Positions 42,197-49,676 of a stretch of DNA of 64,000 nucleotides are shown piece after piece. Origin of the DNA: Hymenobacter aerophilus DSM 13606 (GTDB lineage: Bacteria > Bacteroidota > Bacteroidia > Cytophagales > Hymenobacteraceae). The position numbers and the translations under genes were made by a program. The stretch is from positions 1-64,000 of the forward strand of contig NZ_KB907800.1 in assembly GCF_000382225.1 (NCBI RefSeq), read 5' to 3'. Each line of letters starts with the position of its first letter. Position 1 is the stretch's first letter. The notes under the pieces are model-generated. The model ran no database searches, was not told the DNA's origin, and saw only the letters and a list, made by a program, of their open reading frames with translations.

Positions 42197-42811
42197 TTAT
42201 TTATACGCCATTTCGCCAGCCTCAATCTGCAGCTTCAGGCGGTTATCGGGGGGCGGCACGGGGCAGGCGTAGGCGTCAGAGTAGGCGCAGAAGGGGTTGT
42301 AGGCCTGATTGAAGTCGAGCAGCACTTCCGTGTCGGAGGCGGCGGGCAGGGGGGCGTCGAGGTAGCGGCCGCCGCCGTAGGAGCCGAAGCCGTTGGTGCG
42401 GTCGGTGAAGGGCACAAACAGGGTGGTATCCTTGCCATCAGCCTTCAGGAAAAGCGTGAGCTGGTATTCCTGCTTGTCGAAGATGAACTTGGCCCGGCCC
42501 CAGCGCAGGTACTTGTCGGCCTGGCCGTCGGTAAGCGGCATTTCCACGGTGTCGCGCTGCGGAAACTGCTCCAGCTGGGCTTCGAGGCGGTAGTCGCGGT
42601 TGGGCGGGTAGAACTTGAGGCTGTCGAAGCTTTGGCGCAATTCGTCGCTGAGCGGCGACGAGCCGGCCCGACGGAAGGAATTGTTCTTGGCTTCGCGCTG
42701 CTGTCGCATCCGGATGATGTACTGGTCCTGCGCCAGCACAAGGTCGTAGATGAAGTAGCCGAAGACGAGCAACAGGCCCAGGCCAATGAGAACTTTCGGG
42801 TTGAAACGCAA
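42197..42811 (-). CDS. DUF1684 domain protein
   Basis: 204 residues from a TTG at 42811; no ATG fits, since the sequence immediately upstream is AATTCATAATT repeat DNA. N-terminal membrane helix (RFNPKVLIGLGLLLVFGYFIYDLVL), then the DUF1684 core: FDSLKFYPPNRDYRLEAQLEQ, FIFDKQEYQLTLFLKADGKD, FVPFTDRTNGFGSYGGGRYLDAP and LDFNQAYNPFCAYSDAYACPVPPPDNRLKL. The last block is the strongest family mark. Function unknown; probably anchored in the envelope. The TTG start should be treated as likely rather than certain. Confidence 0.8.
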   Translation of the reverse strand: MRFNPKVLIGLGLLLVFGYFIYDLVLAQDQYIIRMRQQREAKNNSFRRAGSSPLSDELRQSFDSLKFYPPNRDYRLEAQLEQFPQRDTVEMPLTDGQADKYLRWGRAKFIFDKQEYQLTLFLKADGKDTTLFVPFTDRTNGFGSYGGGRYLDAPLPAASDTEVLLDFNQAYNPFCAYSDAYACPVPPPDNRLKLQIEAGEMAYK

Positions 42812-42819
42812 GACGAAGG

Positions 42820-43036
42820 GAATTATGAACTGTGAATTATGAACTGTGAATTTTGAATTGGGCCACGACTTGTTCAAAATTCTGCAACAAAGATGGACTC
42901 TGCCCAACAATTCCTCTTGACGGGAATTGCGGCAAGTGCCCTTCTCAGGCATTTGAACTGATTTAAGCGCTGGCCCATAATTCAAATTCTGTCCGCCTCA
43001 ATTCAAAAGTTCATAATCCAGAATTCATAATTCCCC
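42820..43036. repeat. AATTCATAATT word repeats
   Basis: Several copies of GAATTATGAACTGTGAATT-type strings (42820-42858) face complementary-style strings at 42978-43036 (AATTCAAATTC, AATTCAAAAGTTCATAATCC, AATTCATAATTCC). They form a loose inverted pair around the start of the DUF1684 gene. The same words appear at 11898-11930. Confidence 0.65.
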
Positions 43037-43813
43037 TCAAAGCATGCCTTCGTCGGCGAAGCTGTGGTAGCCCTGGTCGGTGAAGATGAGGTGGTCGAGG
43101 ATGGGCAGGTCGAGGAGCTGGCCGGCTTCCTTGAGCTTGCGGGTGAGGGCAATGTCGGCGGCCGAGGGGTTGCGGTTGCCGCTGGGATGGTTGTGCACCA
43201 GCACGATGCTGCTGGCCAGCTGCTCCAGCGCCTCCTTGAAGATGAGCTTGGGGTCGGCCACGGTGCCGGCCACCCCGCCCCGGCTGATGCTGACGGTGCG
43301 CATGACCACGTTGGCCCGGTTCAGCAGAATCACCCAGAACTCCTCGTGGGGCAAATCCTGCAGGTGGGGCTGCATGGCGTGGTAGATGTCGCGCGAGCAG
43401 GTGATGGTGGTGCGGGCGGGGGCATCGGCGTCTTTGCGGCGGCGGCCCAGCTCCAGCGCCGCCACAATGGTAATGGCGCGCGCCTCACCGATGCCCTTCT
43501 GCTTCATCAGCTCCTTCACCGAGAAGCGGGCCAGCGCGTTCAAATCGTTCTGGGCGCCCTTCAGCACCAGCTTGGCCACATCCACGGCCGACAGCTTGGC
43601 GGTGCCCGAGCCCAGCAGAATGGCCAGCAGCTCGGCATCCGACAGTACGGCGCGGCCCTTTTGCAGCAGCTTTTCGCGGGGCCGGTCTTCCTCGGCCCAA
43701 CTCTTGATGCCGCTGACGATCGGGGCGTAAGGCGTGGCCGGGGCGGGCGCGGCCGTTGGGTTGGCGGGAACGGGTTGCGCCGGGTTTTCCGCCAGCTTGT
43801 CAAACTCTTGCAT
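43037..43813 (-). CDS. radC: RadC family JAMM-domain protein
   Basis: 258 residues. N-terminal helix-hairpin-helix region LSDAELLAILLGSGTAKLSAVDVAKLVL and MKQKGIGEARAITIVAALELGRR. The C-terminal MPN/JAMM metal motif is ILVHNHPSGNRNPSAADIALTRKL (HxHPSGxxxPSxxD). RadC was named as a repair protein but its real role is unsettled. The first 40 residues are a Pro/Ala-rich extension not found in short homologues. Divergent from the metallophosphoesterase gene. Confidence 0.9.
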   Translation of the reverse strand: MQEFDKLAENPAQPVPANPTAAPAPATPYAPIVSGIKSWAEEDRPREKLLQKGRAVLSDAELLAILLGSGTAKLSAVDVAKLVLKGAQNDLNALARFSVKELMKQKGIGEARAITIVAALELGRRRKDADAPARTTITCSRDIYHAMQPHLQDLPHEEFWVILLNRANVVMRTVSISRGGVAGTVADPKLIFKEALEQLASSIVLVHNHPSGNRNPSAADIALTRKLKEAGQLLDLPILDHLIFTDQGYHSFADEGML

Positions 43814-43924
43814 GGGGCACCGTTGTTGTAGGCCCGGAATTTAACTTAAAAACCGGGGCCGGCCAGCTTGCCGCCGCCCCACTGCCTTACTTTGTAGTCC
43901 CACTTACCGGGACCCCGCTTTTTT

Positions 43925-45172
43925 ATGTCACGCAAACTGTTTCTGCCTTTCTTTTTGGCCCTGGTTGTTGCTGCCGAGTGGTACGCTTTCCAGGCCGTTC
44001 GCACGCTCGTTCAGTCGGCCTCGCCCGGCGTGCGCCGCACCACCACGGTGCTGTACTGGCTGCTTACCGCGCTGGTTTGGGGCCTGGGCATCTGGGCCGT
44101 GAGCAACCGCCGCGCCCACGCCTCGCCCAAGGTTTTTCTGGGCGGATTGCTGCTGGCCGTTATTGCGGCCAAAATGGTAGTCATCATCCCGCTGCTGCTC
44201 GAAGATGTGGTCCGCCTGGGCCGCTGGGCGGCGCAGCTGGTAAGCCGGCCCGCTGGGGCGGGCACGGGGCCGGCTATTCCGCGGAGCGAATTTTTGAGCA
44301 AAGCCGCCCTGGTGGCCGGGGCCGTGCCCTTCGTGGCCCTGCTGTGGGGCATGTTCAAGGGCCGCACCGACTACACCGTGAAGCGCGTGACGCTGCGCTT
44401 TCCCAACCTGCCGGCCTCGTTTGATGGGTTTAAGATGCTGCAGATTTCAGACCTGCACACCGGCTCGTTCCAGACCAAGGAGCCGTTGCGCCGGGCCGTG
44501 GCGATGATTAATGAGCAGGCCGCCGATATGGTGTTCATGACCGGCGACCTGGTGAACAACTACGCCTTCGAGGTGGAAGAGCACATCGACACGCTGGCCG
44601 GCATCCGCTCGAAGCTGCCGATTTACTCGGTGCTGGGCAACCACGACTACTCCGACTACGTGGACTGGACCCAGGAAGGCGGCCTGCCGGCCAAGCAGGC
44701 CAACCTGGCCCGCCTCAAGGAAAGCCACGCCCGCATGGGCTGGAACCTGCTGCTCGATGAGGCCCGCACGGTGGAGCGCAACGGCGAGAAAATCAGCATT
44801 ATCGGGGTGCAGAACTGGGGCGCCCGCGGCTTTGCCCAGTACGGCAACCTGGCCAAGGCCCACGCCGCCGCCGACCCCTCGGCGCCGTTCAAAATCCTGC
44901 TCTCCCACGACCCCTCGCACTGGGATGCGCAGGTGCACGACTACCCCGACATCGACCTGATGCTGGCCGGCCACACCCACGGCATGCAGTTCGGCCTCAA
45001 CCTCTCGTTTCTGAAGTGGAGCCCCGTGCAGTACGCCTACAAGCAGTGGGCCGGCCTCTACCAGCGCGGCCGCCAGCACCTGTACGTGAACACCGGGCTG
45101 GGCTTTATCGGCTACCCCGGGCGGGTGGGTTTCCTGCCCGAAATCACGGTATTTGAGCTGCGCCGCGGCTAG
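43925..45172 (+). CDS. Membrane-anchored metallophosphoesterase
   Basis: 415 residues. Four predicted N-terminal helices (about 5-25, 38-58, 72-95 and a last one near 124-142), then a calcineurin-like phosphoesterase. Motifs are DLHTGS, GDLVNN, LGNHDYSDYV, LSHDPSHWD and LAGHTHGMQFGL, all metal-binding steps of the YaeI/YkoQ type. These act at the membrane surface, some on UDP-diacylglucosamine-like lipids; the substrate here is unknown. A TACTTTGT box lies about 35 bp upstream. Confidence 0.87.
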   Translation: MSRKLFLPFFLALVVAAEWYAFQAVRTLVQSASPGVRRTTTVLYWLLTALVWGLGIWAVSNRRAHASPKVFLGGLLLAVIAAKMVVIIPLLLEDVVRLGRWAAQLVSRPAGAGTGPAIPRSEFLSKAALVAGAVPFVALLWGMFKGRTDYTVKRVTLRFPNLPASFDGFKMLQISDLHTGSFQTKEPLRRAVAMINEQAADMVFMTGDLVNNYAFEVEEHIDTLAGIRSKLPIYSVLGNHDYSDYVDWTQEGGLPAKQANLARLKESHARMGWNLLLDEARTVERNGEKISIIGVQNWGARGFAQYGNLAKAHAAADPSAPFKILLSHDPSHWDAQVHDYPDIDLMLAGHTHGMQFGLNLSFLKWSPVQYAYKQWAGLYQRGRQHLYVNTGLGFIGYPGRVGFLPEITVFELRRG

Positions 45173-45197
45173 GGCGGGGCATAAACAATTGGTTTAA

Positions 45198-45246
45198 AAA
45201 GTGCGCGTTCGGCGGGGTTTCGGCCCTGGCCGGGCGCGCACTTTCC
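45198..45246. terminator. Hairpin after the metallophosphoesterase gene
   Basis: AAAGTGCGCG and CGCGCACTTT arms around a GC-rich loop, 26 bp past the stop codon. The rest of the 45173-45369 spacer shows no gene. Confidence 0.5.
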
Positions 45247-45369
45247 GGTTTGCGGCCCCTTGGCCTACCCGCCGGCCCGCGGCAGCCCAACCTCTGTTCG
45301 CCGCGCACCGTATAGCCGCCATTCCCATTTCTCTCCCTCCTTTTTTCCACTGACTTTCAAGCTTCCATC

Positions 45370-46047
45370 ATGAAAAAGACCCTGCTCCTGCTTTCGGCCG
45401 CCGCGGCTTTCACGCTCGGCTCGTGCTCGGAAAACCAGCCTGCCGAAACCACTACCGCCACCACCGATACCACCATGACCACGACCACCACGAGTGGCAC
45501 CATGGATTACTCGCCCGAGGCCGTAAATAGCCGCGCCGACCGCATGGCCAGCGACATGGCCAGCAGCATGCAGCTCGACGAGCCGACCCGCATGAAAGTA
45601 CGTGACGTGTATGTGACCCGTGGCCAGCGTATGGCCGAGCTCAACCAGAAGTACATGACCGACACGATGGGCATGGCCGCCGCCCGCCGCGACGTGTACA
45701 ACAACACCGACACGGAAATGAAAACCGTGTTTACCGACCCCAAGCAGTACACGGCCTACGAAAGCAACCGCGCCAACTACTACGACGACCGTTACATGGA
45801 CAACTCGGGCATGAGTTCGTCGTCGGGCAGCATGAACTCGTCGGACAATATGTCGTCGGGTAGCAGCATGAACACGGCCGATGTCGACAAGATGAAAATC
45901 AAAGGCGAAGACGGCGGCAAGCTGAAGGTGAAATCCGACGGCGACTTGAAAATGAAGGATTCGGAAGGCAACAAGGCCAAGATGGATGCCGACGACGGTA
46001 CGGTTAAGATGAAGCCCGAAGACGGCGATAAAACCGTTATCAAGTAG
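45370..46047 (+). CDS. Low-complexity lipoprotein
   Basis: 225 residues. Lipobox LGSC near residue 19. A Thr-rich stretch (TTTATTDTTMTTTTTSGT) is followed by a helical middle (SRADRMASDMASSMQLDEPT, YVTRGQRMAELNQKY). A Ser/Met/Asn-rich linker comes next. The C-terminus is a run of Lys/Asp/Gly motifs (KIKGEDGGKLKVKSDGDLKM) that may form a repetitive beta structure. No family recognised. Confidence 0.65.
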   Translation: MKKTLLLLSAAAAFTLGSCSENQPAETTTATTDTTMTTTTTSGTMDYSPEAVNSRADRMASDMASSMQLDEPTRMKVRDVYVTRGQRMAELNQKYMTDTMGMAAARRDVYNNTDTEMKTVFTDPKQYTAYESNRANYYDDRYMDNSGMSSSSGSMNSSDNMSSGSSMNTADVDKMKIKGEDGGKLKVKSDGDLKMKDSEGNKAKMDADDGTVKMKPEDGDKTVIK

Positions 46048-46105
46048 CCTGACCCAACTTTTTCGGTGGCCAACGCATTTTCGGCCAACGATTTGTTAGC
46101 TTCCT

Positions 46106-46139
46106 GAAGCCCGCACCTGCAACGGTGCGGGCTTCTTTT
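46106..46139 (+). terminator. Intrinsic terminator
   Basis: GCCCGCACC-TGCAAC-GGTGCGGGC stem followed by TTCTTTT, 58 bp after the lipoprotein stop. Confidence 0.85.
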
Positions 46140-46234
46140 GTCTCCTTCCGGCGTTATGCGGGTTTATGAGGCTGGCCGCTGGCTGGCTTCTGATTGACGA
46201 TTTACCCGCCGCGCTGCCGTAGCTTGCCCCTTTG

Positions 46235-46921
46235 ATGCCGTTGTCTGTTCTGCCCTCCCTGCGCCTGGTTCGTTTGCTGCCGTTGCTGGCGCCGCTACTG
46301 CTGCTACTGTTAGCCGGTCGGGCCGTGGGGCAGGTGCGCGTCACGGGGCGTATTTCGGAGGAAGGGTCGCGCCGACCCATTCCGGGGGCGTCCATCACTA
46401 TTCGGCGCACGCAGCTGGCCGTGGTGGCCGATGGCGGCGGCGACTTCGGCATTTCGGCCCAGCGCACCGACACGCTGATTTTCCGGGCTGTGGGCTTCAA
46501 GCCGCGGCTGCTGCCGCTGGGTGGCACCGGCCTCTCGCAGCTCGTAGTGCAGATAAAGCTGCGGCCCGATACCATTCAGCTGGGCGAAGTGCGCGTAACC
46601 GAAGGCCGGCCCGACCAGGAGCTCATCGACCGGGCCCTGCGCAACATCAAGCGGCCCAGCACCGCGCCCACCAGCGCCGTGAAGCGCCCGCCCGCCCCCA
46701 AACCCCTGTTCCCCGTCGATTCGGCCGCGCCCAAGGCCCCCACTCCTACCTTGGCCAGTCCTGTGAGCCTGATTTACGAGAAGTTTTCGCGGGCCGGCAG
46801 GGAGCGGGAAAAGATGCGCGAGATTGAGGCCGAGGAAGCCGCTAAACAGGCGGCCAAGCAGGCGGCCCAGGAGCGTCGCCGCTACAACCGCAACTTCAAG
46901 GACAACCGCGGCTACGAGTAG
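46235..46921 (+). CDS. Secreted protein with carboxypeptidase-regulatory-like domain
   Basis: 228 residues from the ATG at 46235. The signal peptide (to about residue 33) is followed by a CarboxypepD_reg-like beta sandwich: VRVTGRISEEGSRRPIPGAS (about 34-53), DGGGDFGISAQRTDTLIFRAVGFKP and IKLRPDTIQLGEVRV. Then a Pro-rich linker and a highly charged C-terminal helix (REREKMREIEAEEAAKQAAK). This domain is found on TonB-dependent receptors and envelope proteins of Bacteroidota, here without the receptor. Confidence 0.75.
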   Translation: MPLSVLPSLRLVRLLPLLAPLLLLLLAGRAVGQVRVTGRISEEGSRRPIPGASITIRRTQLAVVADGGGDFGISAQRTDTLIFRAVGFKPRLLPLGGTGLSQLVVQIKLRPDTIQLGEVRVTEGRPDQELIDRALRNIKRPSTAPTSAVKRPPAPKPLFPVDSAAPKAPTPTLASPVSLIYEKFSRAGREREKMREIEAEEAAKQAAKQAAQERRRYNRNFKDNRGYE

Positions 46922-47070
46922 GTATCGGGCTCGTTGACGGGCGGCGGCGGCTGTTGTGCCGGCTTCTTCCGAACAGTGCGGATACGCTTTGCGTAGTGGT
47001 TTGAGAACCGCTGAGCGCGTTTAGGCTGACTGGAAGAGCTTCCTTCCGGGTCGGCTGGCCGCTTAGCCAT
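46912..47070 (-). CDS. Possible small basic protein
   Basis: 52 residues from an ATG at 47070, convergent with and overlapping the preceding gene's end by 10 bp. MAKRPADPEGSSSSQPKRAQ, then RFSNHYAKRIRTVRKKPAQQ and PPPPVNEPDTYS. The central Arg/Lys/Tyr pattern looks more protein-like than the usual shadow frames, but there is no family or promoter to confirm it. Confidence 0.35.
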   Translation of the reverse strand: MAKRPADPEGSSSSQPKRAQRFSNHYAKRIRTVRKKPAQQPPPPVNEPDTYS

Positions 47071-47082
47071 CCAGCTTCTACT

Positions 47083-48000
47083 ATGCGAATCGGATATCCC
47101 TGCGTGAATGAAACGCTCGACTGCACCTCCACCAGCACGTTCCGGCTGGCCTCTTACTCCGATGAGCGCCTGGAGCTGACGGTGGCCAACAACCTAGCCT
47201 GCCTGCGCCGGATTCTGGAGTGGAACGTGGCCCACCACCTGCTGTTTTTCCGCATCGGCTCGGGCGTGGTGCCGTTTGGCTCCCACCCCGTCAACACCTT
47301 TCCGTGGCAGACGCGCTTCGCCGCCGAATTCCGGGAGATTGGCGACTATATCAAGGCCAACGATATGCGGGTGTCGTTTCATCCCGACCAGTTTGTGGTG
47401 CTCAACTCGCCCGATGCCGGCATTGTGGAGCGCAGCATTCAGGAGCTGGTGTACCAGGGCTCGATGCTGGACCTGATGGGCCTCGACTCCACCCACAAGC
47501 TCCAGATTCATGTGGGCGGCCTTTACAACGACCGGGAGCTGGCCATCAGCCGCTTCATTACCACCTACCAGCGCCTGCCCGAGGCCGTGCGCGCCCGCCT
47601 GGTTATCGAAAACGACGACCGACTGTTCAGCCTGCAGGATTGCCTGCGCGTGCACGCGGCGGTGGGCATTCCGGTGCTCTTCGACAACTTCCACCACGAG
47701 TGCCTCAACCACGGCGAGCCTATGGCCGAGGCCCTGCGCCTGGCCGCCGCCACCTGGCACCCCCAGCGCGACGGCGTGATGCTGATGGACTACAGCTCGC
47801 AGGCCCCCGGTGAGCGCAAAGGCAAGCACACGCCCACGCTCGAAGACGACCTGTTTGCCGGTTTCCTGCACGATTTGGGCAACCTCGACGTGGATATTAT
47901 GCTCGAAATCAAGGACAAGGAAGCCAGCGCCCACCGCGCCTGCGCCGCCCTGCGCGGGGCCGGGCTATTGCCGGCGCTGCTGGCCAAGGCCACTACCTGA
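47083..48000 (+). CDS. uvsE: UV damage endonuclease UvsE/UVDE
   Basis: 305 residues. UVDE nicks 5' to UV photoproducts and other lesions, an alternative to UvrABC. TIM-barrel motifs: MRIGYPCVNETL (1-12), HLLFFRIGSGVVPFGSHP, RVSFHPDQFVVLNSPD, LQIHVGGLYNDRELA, LVIENDDRLFSLQDCL, VLFDNFHHECLNHGEPM and a final IMLEIKDKEASA. Metal-binding His, Glu and Asp residues lie in these blocks. It stands alone and could act alongside the radical SAM DNA cassette at 2.9-5.5 kb. Confidence 0.92.
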   Translation: MRIGYPCVNETLDCTSTSTFRLASYSDERLELTVANNLACLRRILEWNVAHHLLFFRIGSGVVPFGSHPVNTFPWQTRFAAEFREIGDYIKANDMRVSFHPDQFVVLNSPDAGIVERSIQELVYQGSMLDLMGLDSTHKLQIHVGGLYNDRELAISRFITTYQRLPEAVRARLVIENDDRLFSLQDCLRVHAAVGIPVLFDNFHHECLNHGEPMAEALRLAAATWHPQRDGVMLMDYSSQAPGERKGKHTPTLEDDLFAGFLHDLGNLDVDIMLEIKDKEASAHRACAALRGAGLLPALLAKATT

Positions 48001-48071
48001 CCCTTCGGGCCGCTTATTACGTAAGCCTGTCTGCCCATCGGGCCATTCCATCTCTCCTGTTTTCACTTCCT

Positions 48072-48422
48072 ATGATGATTTTCACCGACCTGCTCAACGC
48101 CACCAACCACGCCCTCAGCAACGGCCTCACCGGCATTCCGCTCAGCGCCGCCCAGGACAACACCGAAACCTGGCAGCAGCACCTACTGCAAAGCGGCGAG
48201 CCCCGCCTCCAGGATATCGGCCGCGAAATCGGCAACCTGCAATCCCTGCTCAGCGAGGGCGACCTGGGGCTGAACGCCGCCGCCATCGGCCGCTCGCTGA
48301 GCATGCTTGGGGCCCAGACGGCCGAGGTAGTTGCCAAAGCGCCCGCCGAAATCCGCAGCAACCTCACTAGCCTCTCCGACACGCTGCTGCGGGCCGGCGG
48401 CGAACTGGAGCAGAAGGCCTAA
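48072..48422 (+). CDS. Hypothetical helical protein
   Basis: 116 residues, helical, soluble. MMIFTDLLNATNHALSNGLT, then QDIGREIGNLQSLLSEGDLGLN and LSMLGAQTAEVVAKAPAEIR. No signal peptide and no known motif. It lies 71 bp after uvsE and before a strong terminator, so it may share the uvsE transcript. The amphipathic pattern resembles small stress or apolipoprotein-like proteins only in composition. Confidence 0.55.
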   Translation: MMIFTDLLNATNHALSNGLTGIPLSAAQDNTETWQQHLLQSGEPRLQDIGREIGNLQSLLSEGDLGLNAAAIGRSLSMLGAQTAEVVAKAPAEIRSNLTSLSDTLLRAGGELEQKA

Positions 48423-48453
48423 CGCCTTAACCAGCCCTCTGCCGGTAGCGCAT

Positions 48454-48491
48454 AAAAGAGCCGGCCCGCATTATGCGGGCCGGCTCTTTTA
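48454..48491. terminator. Bidirectional intrinsic terminator
   Basis: AAAAGAGCCGGCCCGCAT with a mirrored arm ATGCGGGCCGGCTCTTTT, between convergent genes. Confidence 0.92.
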
Positions 48492-48513
48492 TGTACTACA
48501 AAGCAATAAGTTA

Positions 48514-48879
48514 CTACTTAATCGGGCTGGTGCTGCGAGGCATATTGGCCTTGCGGGTCGAGCGTTTGGTGGTGGTCGTGCGGGTGCGACGCGGCTCGGT
48601 GGTCGTCATGGTCGAGGTGCGGCGTTCAGCCTCCATGGTCGTGCGGCTTTCCACGGCGGGCGTGCGGTCCATGGTGCCCACGTTGGTGGGGTTGCTCATG
48701 GTGGGGGTGCGCTGGTCGATGGTGCCGGGATTGGTGGTGGGGCTGGCCGGATTCGGCGTCATCGGTGTAGTCTGGTTCATAGTGCCGCTACGGGGCGTGC
48801 CGGTGGGCGTAGTCTGGGCCGAGGCGGCCGTGGCAGTGCCCACACACAGGGCGGCGGCCAGCAGGAAATTCAGTTTCAT
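48514..48879 (-). CDS. Secreted Thr/Pro-rich protein
   Basis: 121 residues. Signal peptide to about residue 22 (ASAQ), then low complexity Thr/Pro/Asn/Met (TTPMTPNPASPTTNPGTI) and a basic Arg/Thr tail (RRTRTTTTKRSTRKANMP). Likely intrinsically disordered. No family recognised. Similar short exported repeats occur in environmental Bacteroidota. Confidence 0.55.
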   Translation of the reverse strand: MKLNFLLAAALCVGTATAASAQTTPTGTPRSGTMNQTTPMTPNPASPTTNPGTIDQRTPTMSNPTNVGTMDRTPAVESRTTMEAERRTSTMTTTEPRRTRTTTTKRSTRKANMPRSTSPIK

Positions 48880-49044
48880 TGGAAAGTCGTTTTAGGGTGA
48901 ATTGATGCCGGCCCTGGCAGGGCTGGCTTTCAGGGTTTATATACGGCCGGCACTAGCGGTCGGACAAAAAAGCCCGAATTTTTAATCTATATAAACCTCT
49001 ATATAGCAGACTATTAGACGAGCTTGGCGAGCCTTTTCCAGGCA

Positions 49045-49083
49045 AACAAAAAAACCCCGCCGGCCAGGGCCAGCGGGGTTTTC
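49045..49083 (-). terminator. Intrinsic terminator of ssrA
   Basis: Minus-strand AAACCCCGC/GCGGGGTTT stem followed by a T run (TTTTTTTG), starting 16 bp past the tmRNA 3' end. Confidence 0.85.
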
Positions 49084-49098
49084 CGTATCGTTCAAAAG

Positions 49099-49467
49099 TG
49101 GAGCTGCAGAGATTCGAACTCTGGTCCAGACAAGGAAGACGTCGAGCTTTCTACGTGTGTATCTATGCTTGGATTGTCGAAGGAAACCAGGCGCACATCA
49201 GGCCTTTGATTTCCCCTTATCTGCTTTGGTTTCGCCCGTGGGTCGCAGCGCCCCACGAACTATCCTAACTGCTTTCGACGCCCCGAACTCACCCGTGAGC
49301 AGGAAGACGGATGCGGGACGATGGCATTACTTAGTACCTAGACTAAGCAGCCATGGCGTAGCTATACTCGCCAGTTATTGTTTGGACAACTTTTTTTACG
49401 GGAGATTCATCCAACTCCCGACACGCTTACTCGCGCAGTGCACAAGCTGTCAATTCCGGTCAGCCCC
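49099..49467 (-). ncRNA. ssrA: tmRNA
   Basis: Minus strand. The 5' end GGGGCTG pairs with 3' CAGCTCC to close the acceptor stem, and the TUCGAA loop arm (AGAGTTCGAATCTCT) is intact. The tag reads GGC-GAG-TAT-AGC-TAC-GCC-ATG-GCT-GCT-TAG at 49343-49372, i.e. GEYSYAMAA, matching the Bacteroidota pattern of Gly-Glu start and YAxAA end. CCA is not encoded (the discriminator A is followed by CTTT). It rescues stalled ribosomes and tags products for proteolysis. Length of about 369 nt is normal. Divergent from dnaX. Confidence 0.95.
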
Positions 49468-49657
49468 AGTTGTAAAAGAACGATACCCGCCACAAGTAGC
49501 GGGGTGCGAATGTACGCACACTGCCCGATAAACGTTGCGCGACCCCGGAAATGTTCCGAAACCGGCCACAATTTGCCGCTTTGCCCCCGCGCCGCTTACC
49601 CCGGCCGGAACCGTCGGCAAGTTGCTATTGCGGCTTCCAAAGCCGGGCTTTTCGGGG

Positions 49658-49665
49658 TAACTTTG
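49658..49665 (+). promoter_or_regulatory. -7 box (TAACTTTG) for dnaX
   Basis: Exact TAnnTTTG ending only 11 bp before the dnaX ATG, so the transcript would have a very short leader. Confidence 0.5.
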
Positions 49666-49676
49666 TGGGAAGACCT

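Noticed and set aside
49099..49140. tRNA gene (TTCGAA loop arm)
   Set aside because: The arm is the 3' part of tmRNA; its matching 5' acceptor strand lies 360 nt away and a tag frame is present.
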